A DNA stretch of 64,000 nt from JAPOKJ01 sp031421635 (GCA_031421635.1 JANOPA010000072.1:62001-126000); one strand, 5' to 3'; counted from the stretch's first letter, positions 25,908 to 36,083 are shown. The notes: generated by a model from the sequence alone, not told the origin. A program made the numbers and translations.

Positions 25908-26527
25908 AACTTGCCGTATTGGTCGCCGCGCTGTTGGCGTTGCAGGGGTGTAGCGTACTGAAGCCGGAGAAATCTATCGCGACGTCCTACTATTCGCTGG
26001 ATTCGGTCGCGATGGTTGCACCTACGACAGTTGCGGGACAAACCTTTAAGCCTACTTTGATCATTAATCCGCCCTCGGCGGCAGCAGGTTTCGGAAGTTC
26101 AAGAATCATTTACCTAAGACAGCCTCACAAAGTGGAATACTTTGCCCACAGCGAATGGGTGGAAAGTCCCGCGAGGATGTTGGCTCCGCTATTAGTGGCA
26201 AGCCTACAAAGCTCAGGCATCTTTCGGGCAGTCGTCTTGACTCCTAGTGCTGTCGCGGCCGATTGGCGTCTTAATACTGAAATCGTCCGATTGCAGCATG
26301 AGTTCTTGGGAGGCGCTAGCAAAGTACGGTTTACGTTAAGAGCGCACTACATAGACGAAAAGAACCGTCGAATTATTGCAATTCGAGAGTTTGATGTCTC
26401 GGTAGAGTCTCCTACGGAAAATCCCTATGGCGGAGTGAACGCCGCGAATGCGGCAGTATCCAAAGTCTTACGTGATCTGTCGATATTCAGCGCAGAAGCT
26501 ACAGCCCAACCCGTCCTTCCTAAATAG
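25904..26527 (+). CDS. ABC-type transport auxiliary lipoprotein (PqiC-like)
   Basis: A 207-residue lipoprotein with signal peptide and lipobox ALQGCSVL. The body matches the ABC_trans_aux/PqiC family: TSYYSLDS, RIIYLRQPHKVEYFAHSEWVE, and LNTEIVRLQHEF. Such proteins sit in the outer membrane and complete Mce-type lipid transporters. The operon order permease, ATPase, MCE, PqiC-like lipoprotein, with no MlaC-like periplasmic carrier, suggests a bridging Pqi/Mce mechanism rather than the Mla shuttle. It overlaps the MCE gene by ATGA. Confidence 0.85.
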   Translation: MKLAVLVAALLALQGCSVLKPEKSIATSYYSLDSVAMVAPTTVAGQTFKPTLIINPPSAAAGFGSSRIIYLRQPHKVEYFAHSEWVESPARMLAPLLVASLQSSGIFRAVVLTPSAVAADWRLNTEIVRLQHEFLGGASKVRFTLRAHYIDEKNRRIIAIREFDVSVESPTENPYGGVNAANAAVSKVLRDLSIFSAEATAQPVLPK

Positions 26528-26543
26528 CCGACCAGGACGGGTT
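26508..26543. terminator. Inverted repeat between convergent genes, possible terminator
   Basis: AACCCGTCCT (26508-26517) and AGGACGGGTT (26534-26543) are perfect 10-bp arms around a 16-nt loop containing the stop codon of the PqiC-like gene. There is no T-run on either side, so it would be a weak or factor-dependent terminator serving both converging genes. Confidence 0.4.
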
Positions 26544-26560
26544 GTGCAGGGCGAAAAATA

Positions 26561-26875
26561 TTACGGACGAACGGCGAGTTCGTTCTTAACAGCAGTTACG
26601 CCTTTGACCTTCCAAGTCAACGCTTCTGCTGTAGTTTTCTCAGCAGTGTTTTTAGCAAACCCGGACAACATCACGGTGCCCTTGAGCGTCTCAACTCGGA
26701 TTGAAGAAGCATCGACCAAGGCGTCCTCGACGAATCGAGCTTTGACGGCAACGGTGATGGCCGTATCGTCAACATAGGCGCCGACGCTTTCCTGACCACG
26801 AGTGACCGCGCAACCAGAAGCGGCGAGGGTGGATACGGCAATGGTGAAGGTGCAAAGAATTGTGCGAATGTTCAT
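26561..26875 (-). CDS. BON-domain lipoprotein
   Basis: A 104-residue lipoprotein. The signal peptide ends in the lipobox LAASGC, followed by one BON domain (about 32-102) with DTAITVAVKARFVED, the glycine pattern LKGTVMLSGFAKN and VKGVTAVKNEL. BON domains bind phospholipid surfaces, and OsmY/DolP-type proteins protect the envelope under stress. GGAGATC precedes ATG 26875; the frame extends upstream without further support. It has a dyad promoter at 26921-26963. Confidence 0.85.
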   Translation of the reverse strand: MNIRTILCTFTIAVSTLAASGCAVTRGQESVGAYVDDTAITVAVKARFVEDALVDASSIRVETLKGTVMLSGFAKNTAEKTTAEALTWKVKGVTAVKNELAVRP

Positions 26876-26920
26876 AATTGATCTCCATGACGCGTTTTTT
26901 CGGAGGGTTCCGATACGCCT

Positions 26921-26963
26921 ACTGTGAATCAATTTACGGAAAAAGTCGGTGCGTTGGCGAACA
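26921..26963 (-). promoter_or_regulatory. Dyad-type promoter of the BON lipoprotein gene
   Basis: The dyad GGTGCG-TTGG-CGAACA (26948-26963) has one mismatch. CACAGT (26926-26921, minus strand) is at the standard spacing but weak. The predicted leader is 39 nt and contains the GGAGATC ribosome binding site. Confidence 0.5.
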
Positions 26964-26996
26964 CATTCGTCCAACCAGAGGTTTGAAACTTTGTTC

Positions 26997-29900
26997 TTAT
27001 AAGACTGGCACAAGATAGAAATTGGCGCCGCGTAAAAGCGGCCACTGGAGGTTGTCGCCGACCTTAAGTGTAGTCAATGCTTGGTGTGCATCCAATTTAA
27101 GCTTTACGCGAAGTTGGGAAGCGCGGGCCTCTAAGTCGCTCATCGTCTTGAGTCTACATAGAATGAAGTGAAGTACCCGTGTGTCCCTGTGTAGGATCAA
27201 CTCAACTTGCGACCAAGCGAGGGGTAGGCAGGGTTTAAAGGTAAGGAGTTCGGGCCCAATGGTTAGACCGAAGATAGACTCTGTGGCCGCACGATGCATC
27301 CAAGCCGCTGCACCGGTATACCAACTCCAACCGCCTCGGCCGGTGTAGGGCGCAGACGTATAAACGTCGCCGGCCATGACGTAAGGTTCAATTTCATAAT
27401 CAGGTCCATGCTTCGGATGGATCGCTCGATGTGCCGGGCTGAGATATTTAAAGTAGCGATAAGCCGTGCTGCCATCGACCGTGCCACCTCGTTTGCGCGC
27501 TAACTCAGCCTGGGCCATGAGGGCCCATACTGCCCCGTGAGAGTACTGGCCGCCATTTTCTCGAATACCGGGTGGGTAAGCTTGAATGTAGCCAGCGCTC
27601 GGTTCAGCGAGTTTGAGAGGAGGCGTAAGAAGGCGAATGAGTCCAGCGTCTTGATCGACGAGTCGGGCCTCCACGGAAGCCATGCAGATCATCTGCTGCT
27701 CTATAGGTGCAGCGTTGGAGAGCACCGACCACGCTTGAGCGATTAGGTCAATTTTTGCTTCCGGGTTGTTACTCGATCCGAGGGGCAACCCATTGTCAAA
27801 GAAAGCTCGCTTGAACCAGTTACCATCCCACGCTTGCTTGCCGAGCGCTGATTTCAAATCGGTTGCAGCGGCTTCCCAAATGTCGGCCCTTGCATTCTCT
27901 TGACGGGTCCGCGCAAGCGGTGCCATGTCTGCCACTAATAGGCAAAGAAACCATCCAAGCCAAACCGACTCCCCGTGCCCGAGGTGGCCAACCCGATTCA
28001 TACCGTCGTTCCAATCTCCGCTACCCATAAGCGGTAGGCCATGAACCCCCGTTTTGAGGCTCTTGTCGATAGCGCGAGCAGCATGCTCAAAGACGCTAGA
28101 TTTCTGCTCCGATATGGTTGGAATGCTGTAGGAGTCCTCCGCTCCTGGAGGAATGGGAATGCCTTCGATATAGTGAACCTCTTGATTTAATAAGGTCGTA
28201 TCTCCCGTGACCCGCAAGTAATGCAGGAGGGCATAGGCTAACCATAAGAGATCATCCGAAAAATGCGTGCGCACCCCGGCACCGGTGGGCATATGCCACC
28301 AATGCTGAACATCGCCCTCTGGAAACTGTCTTGAGGCCGCTAGCAAAATTTGGTCTCGCAGCATTTCAGGACGGGCCCAAGATAGAGCCATGGCATCTTG
28401 TAGTTGATCTCGGTATCCAATAGCACCACCCGCCTGGAAGAAACCGGCCTTCGCCCATAGTCGGCTGGAGACGGTCTGATAAATGAGCCATCGGTTCACC
28501 ATGGCATCGAAAAGTGGATCGGGCGTTTTTACCTGTGTGGCTCCAAGCAGTTGGTTCCATTGCTGGCGCACTTGCTCTAACCTTACCTGAGGTGACGTCA
28601 AGCATGCTTCAAGCGCGAGCTTACGGGCCTCACTATCGGAAGAACCGTAGCCCATCAGAAAGGTTTGCTCCAAAGTATCGCCCGCATTTAAACTCGTCTT
28701 CAATGAAAGCGCTGCGCAAGGGTCTAAGTCATTGCCTGAGCGCTCTGCCAAATTAAGGGGTAACACCAGGCTGCCGCGAGCATCAAAGAACTCACGTCGA
28801 TCGCAGGTCCAGTCTTCGCTTTCGAGGTCAGAGCTGGCCGCTGCGAGAAATGCCGTACCGCCACCAAAGCCCGATGTGTAGTCTTGCTGCGTGCACAGCG
28901 TCGCAGTGACATGAAAGTTTTGATCGGAGTAATAACTAGATCCTTGGCTTTTGCGCGGCAAGTCTTCTCGATAGATCGTCGTATGGGTTGTACTACGCGC
29001 ACTTCGGTTCGCTCCCATGGCCCATTCGACCATGCCAATCAGACGCAAATGCTGGGTTCGGCTTCCCGTATTGCGAACTCTGATGTTCACGTGTTTTACG
29101 GAACGCTTTTCGTCTACGCACCATGAAGCGCTTACCTTGAGGTCATTGCACTCATGTTCAATGGTCGTGTAGCCTTGTCCATGAGTCACACGGTAAACTG
29201 TTTTGTCCGCCGCCCAAGCGGAAGGTGAAATACTCCAAGCCTTGAGCGTGCGGCGATCTTGTATCAAGAACCATTCACTTGGCGGGTCGGCCACCGCATC
29301 ATTGGACCACGCTGTGAGTTGATTCAAGCGACTATTTCCAGCCCAGGTGTAACCCCCCCCGGATTCGGATATCTGCGCTCCAAATTGAGGATTAGAAAGT
29401 ACATTAATCCAGGGCTTCCGGGGTCTGCTATCTGCACTCACCTGAAATCTGAACTCGCTTGCGCTCTCGTAAAAATCGCCTCTCGAAGCTAAAGTATCTA
29501 GGCCGCTCGATTGGGTTCGACCGACCGGCGTTCTGGTACCTTCATGTCGGTTATCGAAGTCGCTTTCGTGAAGATCAAGTAAGGCCTGAACGTGATGCAC
29601 GAGAGGTCGACCATCGGCGAGAAATTTAAGGCGGCTGAGTGCTTGCAGACTCCCGAGTTCTTCTGAAGTGAGTTCGTCTGCACGAAGCAGGTGAAAGCCC
29701 GTTGCGGCGGAATTGCCACTGTGTGCCGTATCGGCTAGATGACGATCACGTAGGGCCGCCATTTCGCGCTGTAAGGCCATTTCGTAGGAGGCTGGTTCGC
29801 GGTTGATGACCACCAGATCGCAGGGAACTCCTCCCCAGGTCCAGATTTGTAAAGCTTGGGCGAACGACCGAACCAGTCCGAGACTCTCTGGAATTCCGGC

Positions 29901-32900
29901 AAAAATGAGAACAATGGGCAAATCCCCCGAAATTCCAAAACGCCAGATTCTTTGTCGGTCGACCGTGCTTGCGAGACTATTGCTGGTGTTCGAATCCAAG
30001 AGGCGCGGCTTCGTGAGGGTTACCACGAGTGAAGTGGTCAATGACTGAATTGCCGCAAATTTATCCGGACGCATACTCAGTGATCGTAGTCGAATGTTAG
30101 TGAGCGTGCCGGACATGAGGGAGGCGCGCTGCACGTGACTTGCTTGTCGATATTTATCCACGACGGTGCGAAGTTTGGCAGGATCGTCATGGGCGGCCGT
30201 GCAAAAGGTCAACTGGGCCTTCGACCCTGTGGGAATACGGATGCGTACCGATAGCGCCGCAACCGGATCTAAACCGGTATCGAGCGCGTAGGGTATATTT
30301 TCTTGCGTTCTGTCCTCGGCGCTAAAAGTGGACTCCGCGGCAGAGTAAAACATGGCGCGTGGGCTACTTGCCGTGCCGTTTCTGCCAAGCCATTGTCTGC
30401 GATCCGTCTGAACCTTTACCTCCTGAATGTTAGGGTCAGTTTGAGCTATAAAATGAGCCACTTGAATGGCACGTTCCGTGCTCAACCGAGGCGTTCTTTG
30501 GAGCAAAATGGCCTGATCTGAGGCTACCCAAGAGGCGCCAATAAACAGGTTTGAAAAGGCCGGGTGAGCTTCGTCTGCCCCAGGCTCCGTCAGGGTTGGT
30601 TCTATCACTGAGAGAAGTTCCAACTCGAGCGGTTTTGAACTCAAATTGACGAGTTCGATTTGCCTAAATTCAATATCATCTTCTGGACTAACCCACACCG
30701 ATGTAGTGGCTTTTAAATCGGACCAGGTGGCTTCAAAACGGACGCGATCAATGTGAAATATGCTGTGATAGTGAGCGGCAGGATCGGGGGCTGGATGCAG
30801 TGTTAGAGACACTGCCTTTGGTTGCCGGTTCCATCGCAAAAAAAAGAAGCTGCCATGTTCATCCCTCAGTGCATCATCTCGCCAACGGGTCACTCCAGTT
30901 TTACCCCACCTGCTCCACCCCGCACCATTGGCCCTGACCGCCACACTATAGGTGCCATTACTTAGTAGATGGGTAGGCTCTATCGCCGTGCCTCCCGGAC
31001 TTACATCTCGCGTGAACGACGGGGCTCGCGCCTCAGTACTAGAGATTGGACGGCCAGGCATCAGCGCGTGGAGTGTCGATATTTCCCTAGGGGCCTTTTC
31101 TTGAAGAATGGAGGCAACCGCCTCGATTCTTGGCTCATTCATGGCCCAGCGTTGAGCACATCCCTCCAGAAGTGTATTGGCGAGGGCGACGATGGTCATC
31201 CCTTGATGATGAGCCATGAAGGCATAGACGGGGGTGAAGCGTCTTCCTTCGGACTGCCTGGCAGATGTAAAATCTAGGGACTCTACGAAGCCATAGCGGG
31301 TAGCTGGACACAGCGCCGCAAGTGCCCGAAAATTTTCGCAAGCACTTTTGGCGTCAATCTGGGCCGCTAGCGCTGTCGCGTAGGGGGCAACGACCAGCTC
31401 ATCGGATGGCGTTCGCCGTATCGCCAGGCGAGGCACCCCCTGCGGCGAATATTGATAGGCTAGGGTGTTGTCACGGCCTGAGTAGGCCGATTCCGAGATG
31501 CCCCAGGGGACATTATGTGCTTTGGCAAAACTAAACTGTTCTCGTACAGCCGCTTCACAGGCTCCGCGCAACATGCTGCCATGTGGTTCGTTCAAAACTA
31601 AACCCGGCATAAGGTACTCAAACATGGAGCCGGACCAAGAACGCAGGGCCGCTCGGATTCCTAGCGCGTAGAACGGTCGTCCGAGCGTAGCCCAGTGGCT
31701 GGACGCAACATCCCCTTTGGCTATGGCAAGCAGGCTGGTGAGTCGGCATTCGGAAGCCACCAAGTCGTAGAAGCTCGCGTCGAGCTCTTGCTCCGCAACT
31801 CGATAGCCAATGTGAAATAAATGGCGTTTTCGATGGTATAGGAATTTAAAGTCAGCCTCCCATGCCATTTTTTGGCAGCGTGCGGCGATCGCTTTTAGTG
31901 TGAGAGCGCTTTGATCAGGATTCCAAATGAGATCAGTCACTACGGAGATCAGCATTGACACATGATCGACCAAGCACCACTCTAGCTGACGTCGAGTTCC
32001 CTGGGCGTTGGCATTCGTGGTGGCTTCCCGACCTAACTCATCCAATGCTAGCTCGTCTCGGGCCTCGACCAGCAAACCTAGAAAGTTCTGCGGATCATGG
32101 CCTGCCTCTGCAAGTGGATCACTTAGCGCTAAAACTCTTTTAATGGCGCTGTCTTTCGTGGCCAATCCGGTAGTAATCGATATTGCACCCTCTGAGTCAA
32201 TGAGAAGGGGTATCAATCGTTGTTGAGAGATCTGAAGCGCGCGCCTGGCTTGCCGAAAGTCAATCGGAAACTGGCCCAGTTCAATGCATGCTTGGGCGAC
32301 TGCAAGCAAATGTCCGCTGAGATTTCCACTGTCCACTGTGGAAACATATTTGGGGCTGAGCACCTCGCCGGTTTGCGTGTTGTACCAATTGAAGAAGTGG
32401 CCGCGATGACGCGGAAGTGTCTCCAGTGTGCCAAGCGTTTGTTCCAAGCGATGAATGAGGTCGATGGTGCCAATCCACCCAAACTCCCGCGCACAGACTG
32501 CACTTAAAAGATAGAGGCCAATGTTGGTGGGGGAAGTGCGGTGCGCAATCATGTCGTACGGCACAGTCTGGAAATTGTCCGGAGGTAAAAATTGATCGTT
32601 GGACGTAATGCAGCGCTCGAACATCCGCCAAGTGTCGCGAGCAATGTCATTCAAGAGAGTCGTGTCCTCAGGTGCTAAGGACGGCTCGAGCCGAGCAGAG
32701 CGCGAGCGGATACTCCACCATGTCCCTATCGGAGCAGCGGCCCATAACGCACAAAAAGCAATTGACCAGAGTTTGTAGGGCGTGCCCGTAAACAAAAGAC
32801 CTACGAGCAAGATACTAGCCAGGATGGGCTCTTTTCGATGAAATAAAATCACTTCCAAAAGGCCCGATTTCGCGCTCGCTGAGGCGGAGTCGGCCGTGGT

Positions 32901-35789
32901 CCATTGCAGCAAGTTTTGACGACTGATGATCATTCTGTAGAGCGCGCGCACAATGGCGTCTAGCGACAACAGGCTGTTTTGTAGAAGCTGGACCAGGTGC
33001 CAAACACCTCCTAATAAGGCGCGGGTGAGATCAATCGCGCCCTGCTGCATGAAGCGAGTTTTGGAAAGATCCTCTCGATGGGTTGCAAGGCCCGCGATGG
33101 CGCCAATGAGAGGTCCGCCGCAGTAGGCCGATAAAATGAGCATCAGGGTTGACGAAGGAGTCAGGCCTACACCGGCAAGCGAACAAATGAAGAGTGCCAA
33201 CGACATCGGCGCGACCAGCGATCTGCGTAGATTGTCGAAAATCTTCCAACGACTCAAGGCACTTAGGTGGTAACGCCGGGCCCGTAAGAGAAAAGGCAAA
33301 AGCTGCCAATCCCCCCGTATCCAGCGATGGGCTCGAGAAGCTGCGACGTCGGCATGAAAAGGGGCATGCTCAAGTACCGTCACATCTGTGACAACCGCGC
33401 AACGTGCAATGCTGCCTTCTAGCAAATCATGACTTAGTACAGACTCGTCGGGAAGGCGCTTGGACAACAACGCATGGGTGGCCTGAACGTGCAACAGTCC
33501 CTTCCCGGAGAACGTACCTTCCCGGAATAAATCTTGATAGACCTCTGAAGTGGCAGCGCTGTAGGGGTCGACTCCCGTCTGACCTGCAAAAAGCCAATGG
33601 AAAAAAGTCACTTCCTTCGGTGGTGCTAGGGGCGTTGCGACTCTAGGCTGTAGGATCGCGTAACCGCCCAAAAGCTGATGACCGGCAAAGTCCAATCGCG
33701 GTTGGTTTAGTGGATGCAGCGCGACCGCTACCAATTCACGGAGTCGACCCGGAGGAAGCTGTGTATCACTGTCTAAAGTCAGAACATACTTGGTGTTTAG
33801 TGCGATCTGCGACGCCTTGCCCAAATCTAAAAATTCGTCCGGCGCCATGTTCGAGGAATTTGACACGTTCATGCCTTTTAGCTCGCCGCCAATGTGCTCC
33901 TCTTTCCCGCCAGCCAGTACACTGATGAGTAGTTCAAGCTTTCCGCGCTTACGCTCCCAGCCAATCCAGGCCTGTTCGCTGCGACTGTACCGTCGCTCTC
34001 GGTGCAGGATGATGAAGCGCGCCGGATCCCCGACGGCAGCCGGGTATTCTTCATTAAGAAGCTCTATCTGTTTTACAAGCTCAGTCAGTAAAGCTGAGTC
34101 GGAACTGGCATGTGACTGTTTTGAATCCACCCAATCGGAGAGTACGGCGAATTGAGCATAAGGTTCGGGGTTTGCCAGGTAGTGCAGCAATAGTCGATGT
34201 GCGAGCTCTCGTATCGAACTGGTTTTAGTAAGCATCGCGGGGATGACGACCATCACCCGATCCTTCAGCGGCACTCCTTCTGAGAGCCTAAGGCGGGGTA
34301 GCTTTTGTGGTCGAACGGATTCGCTGATTAAGCGATTCACCAGGGCGACGATGGCCTCAGAGGTCGGGAAGATCATCAACATCGCAACCGCGAATCCGAC
34401 CCAGGGATCTTGATGGGGCAGGCGTGGCGTCCAACCATGATCGGTCAGTAACCACGCGATGAGCGTCAAGGTGCCCAAAAGAATCGCACCCAGATAGATT
34501 GGCAGAATGGCAATCTTAAGGTTTTCACGTTGCCAACCCATGGCCCCGAGTCTGATGCCCAGCAACTTTGCGAGTTCAGGGCGGCCATTCCCCTCCGCCC
34601 AATAGCTGGCCGATGCTTTCGGACTTTCGGGCGATGCACTGTTGACGAGTGAAACGAGTGTTTGGGCGATGAAAGCTTCACTTTTACCGGACTGAAGCGC
34701 GAGTTTTTCGACGCGCTGTAAGGTTTGATTGCGAGTGGAGTCACTCTCTGCTTCGAACTGCTTTGAGTGAAGCATGAGCTGTGTGAGTTTGTTGCTCTGT
34801 AAGACAATATCAGTCCAGTCAGCGTCTCCTACGGCTCGTAACGACGTAATAGCATTACAGACACTAATGTTGTCAGCGGCCTGCTCTGCGTTTTGTTCCG
34901 AAAGCGCCGCACCGAGATTTGCCGTGGCCTGACTCAACCAGGCCTCGTGCTCCACAGAAAAAGTGTCGTTAATTCGTCCCCAACGATTTTGAAGCCTTTG
35001 CGCCATCTGCGCCACAAAGGCGTGACCCACGCCGCGCTGTTTCAAGAGGTTTAAAAGATAATCCAACTTTTCAATCGAGCAAGTGTCAATATCATCGCAA
35101 CACAGGTTTGCAACCTCCCGCGCCGCTGACTGATAGCAAACCCGCTCGGCTAGGCGCCGGAGGTTTTCAATGAGAACGACTCGAAGCGTTGTCGGCAAAG
35201 CCCACAGCTCACCGAGATCTAACTCTTGGGTCTCTTGGTACGCATTTAGAAAAGGTATGAGCACCTCTTCTTCGAAGGCACCGTCGGTATGGGCTACGAA
35301 GGCCCAGGCCACTCCATAAATTCTTGGTAAACCCGCTAGCGGTTCGCCTTTGAGCACGGGCAAGCTTCTAAAATAGCTTAAGGGCAAGCCCTCATGCACT
35401 TCTTTGAGTTGGGCTTCAATGAGGTGAAAGTTATCAAGCAGCCACTCAGCAGCAGGGCTGACATCGTAACCAGCACTCGCTTGCACACTTAAATAATCGT
35501 GCGCTGCCCTCAACATTTTAATGTTGCTGGTTAGTCTGGGAAAAAATCGATCCCTACCACCGATTTCTATCGATCCCCGCCGAATTCTTGATGCGGTCTG
35601 AGCCTGACCTAAACTTCGACCATGCTCTGAAAAACGTTGAAGACCAAAAATTTCTGATCTGATCGGGGGATGAATTGGCTCTTTTTGATAGTTGAGTATT
35701 TTGAGTAGGATACTCGAGGCGTTAGGAATTGACGTTGCCCATGCTTCAGGCCAGGAGATAACCCACTCCCAGTAGAAGCAATGTGCCAC
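26997..35789 (-). CDS. ndvB: Cyclic beta-1,2-glucan synthase (NdvB/ChvB family)
   Basis: A giant 2930-residue inner-membrane enzyme that polymerises UDP-glucose into cyclic beta-1,2-glucan and trims it. In order: an N-terminal region to about 430 with LLDNFHLIEAQLKEVHEGLP; two helices (about 430-490); a GT84 glycosyltransferase (about 515-850) with the metal-binding LTLDSDTQLPPG near 670; further helices (about 855-1020); a glycoamylase-like domain (about 1290-1500); two GH94 N-terminal sandwich domains (about 1590-1850 and 2110-2400); and the GH94 phosphorylase domain with catalytic aspartate in GSGDWNDGMN near 2594. Length and order equal the family. The first bases overlap a small upstream gene by 44 nt, so the true start may lie slightly inside. 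Cyclic glucans act in osmotic adaptation and host interaction. Confidence 0.93.
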   Translation of the reverse strand: MAHCFYWEWVISWPEAWATSIPNASSILLKILNYQKEPIHPPIRSEIFGLQRFSEHGRSLGQAQTASRIRRGSIEIGGRDRFFPRLTSNIKMLRAAHDYLSVQASAGYDVSPAAEWLLDNFHLIEAQLKEVHEGLPLSYFRSLPVLKGEPLAGLPRIYGVAWAFVAHTDGAFEEEVLIPFLNAYQETQELDLGELWALPTTLRVVLIENLRRLAERVCYQSAAREVANLCCDDIDTCSIEKLDYLLNLLKQRGVGHAFVAQMAQRLQNRWGRINDTFSVEHEAWLSQATANLGAALSEQNAEQAADNISVCNAITSLRAVGDADWTDIVLQSNKLTQLMLHSKQFEAESDSTRNQTLQRVEKLALQSGKSEAFIAQTLVSLVNSASPESPKASASYWAEGNGRPELAKLLGIRLGAMGWQRENLKIAILPIYLGAILLGTLTLIAWLLTDHGWTPRLPHQDPWVGFAVAMLMIFPTSEAIVALVNRLISESVRPQKLPRLRLSEGVPLKDRVMVVIPAMLTKTSSIRELAHRLLLHYLANPEPYAQFAVLSDWVDSKQSHASSDSALLTELVKQIELLNEEYPAAVGDPARFIILHRERRYSRSEQAWIGWERKRGKLELLISVLAGGKEEHIGGELKGMNVSNSSNMAPDEFLDLGKASQIALNTKYVLTLDSDTQLPPGRLRELVAVALHPLNQPRLDFAGHQLLGGYAILQPRVATPLAPPKEVTFFHWLFAGQTGVDPYSAATSEVYQDLFREGTFSGKGLLHVQATHALLSKRLPDESVLSHDLLEGSIARCAVVTDVTVLEHAPFHADVAASRAHRWIRGDWQLLPFLLRARRYHLSALSRWKIFDNLRRSLVAPMSLALFICSLAGVGLTPSSTLMLILSAYCGGPLIGAIAGLATHREDLSKTRFMQQGAIDLTRALLGGVWHLVQLLQNSLLSLDAIVRALYRMIISRQNLLQWTTADSASASAKSGLLEVILFHRKEPILASILLVGLLFTGTPYKLWSIAFCALWAAAPIGTWWSIRSRSARLEPSLAPEDTTLLNDIARDTWRMFERCITSNDQFLPPDNFQTVPYDMIAHRTSPTNIGLYLLSAVCAREFGWIGTIDLIHRLEQTLGTLETLPRHRGHFFNWYNTQTGEVLSPKYVSTVDSGNLSGHLLAVAQACIELGQFPIDFRQARRALQISQQRLIPLLIDSEGAISITTGLATKDSAIKRVLALSDPLAEAGHDPQNFLGLLVEARDELALDELGREATTNANAQGTRRQLEWCLVDHVSMLISVVTDLIWNPDQSALTLKAIAARCQKMAWEADFKFLYHRKRHLFHIGYRVAEQELDASFYDLVASECRLTSLLAIAKGDVASSHWATLGRPFYALGIRAALRSWSGSMFEYLMPGLVLNEPHGSMLRGACEAAVREQFSFAKAHNVPWGISESAYSGRDNTLAYQYSPQGVPRLAIRRTPSDELVVAPYATALAAQIDAKSACENFRALAALCPATRYGFVESLDFTSARQSEGRRFTPVYAFMAHHQGMTIVALANTLLEGCAQRWAMNEPRIEAVASILQEKAPREISTLHALMPGRPISSTEARAPSFTRDVSPGGTAIEPTHLLSNGTYSVAVRANGAGWSRWGKTGVTRWRDDALRDEHGSFFFLRWNRQPKAVSLTLHPAPDPAAHYHSIFHIDRVRFEATWSDLKATTSVWVSPEDDIEFRQIELVNLSSKPLELELLSVIEPTLTEPGADEAHPAFSNLFIGASWVASDQAILLQRTPRLSTERAIQVAHFIAQTDPNIQEVKVQTDRRQWLGRNGTASSPRAMFYSAAESTFSAEDRTQENIPYALDTGLDPVAALSVRIRIPTGSKAQLTFCTAAHDDPAKLRTVVDKYRQASHVQRASLMSGTLTNIRLRSLSMRPDKFAAIQSLTTSLVVTLTKPRLLDSNTSNSLASTVDRQRIWRFGISGDLPIVLIFAGIPESLGLVRSFAQALQIWTWGGVPCDLVVINREPASYEMALQREMAALRDRHLADTAHSGNSAATGFHLLRADELTSEELGSLQALSRLKFLADGRPLVHHVQALLDLHESDFDNRHEGTRTPVGRTQSSGLDTLASRGDFYESASEFRFQVSADSRPRKPWINVLSNPQFGAQISESGGGYTWAGNSRLNQLTAWSNDAVADPPSEWFLIQDRRTLKAWSISPSAWAADKTVYRVTHGQGYTTIEHECNDLKVSASWCVDEKRSVKHVNIRVRNTGSRTQHLRLIGMVEWAMGANRSARSTTHTTIYREDLPRKSQGSSYYSDQNFHVTATLCTQQDYTSGFGGGTAFLAAASSDLESEDWTCDRREFFDARGSLVLPLNLAERSGNDLDPCAALSLKTSLNAGDTLEQTFLMGYGSSDSEARKLALEACLTSPQVRLEQVRQQWNQLLGATQVKTPDPLFDAMVNRWLIYQTVSSRLWAKAGFFQAGGAIGYRDQLQDAMALSWARPEMLRDQILLAASRQFPEGDVQHWWHMPTGAGVRTHFSDDLLWLAYALLHYLRVTGDTTLLNQEVHYIEGIPIPPGAEDSYSIPTISEQKSSVFEHAARAIDKSLKTGVHGLPLMGSGDWNDGMNRVGHLGHGESVWLGWFLCLLVADMAPLARTRQENARADIWEAAATDLKSALGKQAWDGNWFKRAFFDNGLPLGSSNNPEAKIDLIAQAWSVLSNAAPIEQQMICMASVEARLVDQDAGLIRLLTPPLKLAEPSAGYIQAYPPGIRENGGQYSHGAVWALMAQAELARKRGGTVDGSTAYRYFKYLSPAHRAIHPKHGPDYEIEPYVMAGDVYTSAPYTGRGGWSWYTGAAAWMHRAATESIFGLTIGPELLTFKPCLPLAWSQVELILHRDTRVLHFILCRLKTMSDLEARASQLRVKLKLDAHQALTTLKVGDNLQWPLLRGANFYLVPVL

Positions 35790-35991
35790 CTGTAACCGTC
35801 GTCACAAAACGCGTGAATATAAAACCATGCGCGCGATTAAGTGCGCATTTTAGGTTGAAAGAAAAGCTGCTATGGCTTTGACACAATAAGAGATGCTCTT
35901 GAAGGCCATAAAAGTCTAGACCTGCTGTCATTACTGCATTCTCCGATGCTTTGCTTTGATCGTCTCCATTGAAGATGCTTTCTTTAAACAT
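35746..35991 (-). CDS. Small protein with C-terminal membrane helix, upstream of ndvB
   Basis: An 81-residue protein starting at ATG 35991, with AAAGGAAATCCC upstream. The N-terminal two-thirds is polar; the end, TRFVTTVTGGTLLLLGVGYLLA, is a membrane helix. It overlaps the first 44 bases of the ndvB frame, indicating coupling, or showing that ndvB starts further in. I do not recognise the family. A strong dyad promoter at 36041-36083 would transcribe this gene together with ndvB. Confidence 0.55.
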   Translation of the reverse strand: MFKESIFNGDDQSKASENAVMTAGLDFYGLQEHLLLCQSHSSFSFNLKCALNRAHGFIFTRFVTTVTGGTLLLLGVGYLLA

Positions 35992-36040
35992 GGGATTTCC
36001 TTTTTTTGAGTTGCATCGCAATGCGTCTTGCTAAGGAGCT

Positions 36041-36083
36041 TTTATAAAGGAAGTTCCAACAAAGTTCTGTACGGTGTCGAACC
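36041..36083 (-). promoter_or_regulatory. Dyad-type promoter of the small gene and ndvB
   Basis: TGTACG-GTGT-CGAACC (36068-36083) has one mismatch. Leftward, TATAAA (36046-36041) is a five-of-six -10 hexamer at the exact spacing. It is divergent from the dyad at 36119-36134. Confidence 0.7.

Noticed and set aside
27263..35600. Many open frames on the plus strand across the ndvB gene, such as 33790-34155 and 32220-32507
   Set aside because: They lie wholly antisense to a well-supported 2930-residue enzyme, have no recognisable domains or ribosome binding sites, and are the usual shadow frames of a long gene.
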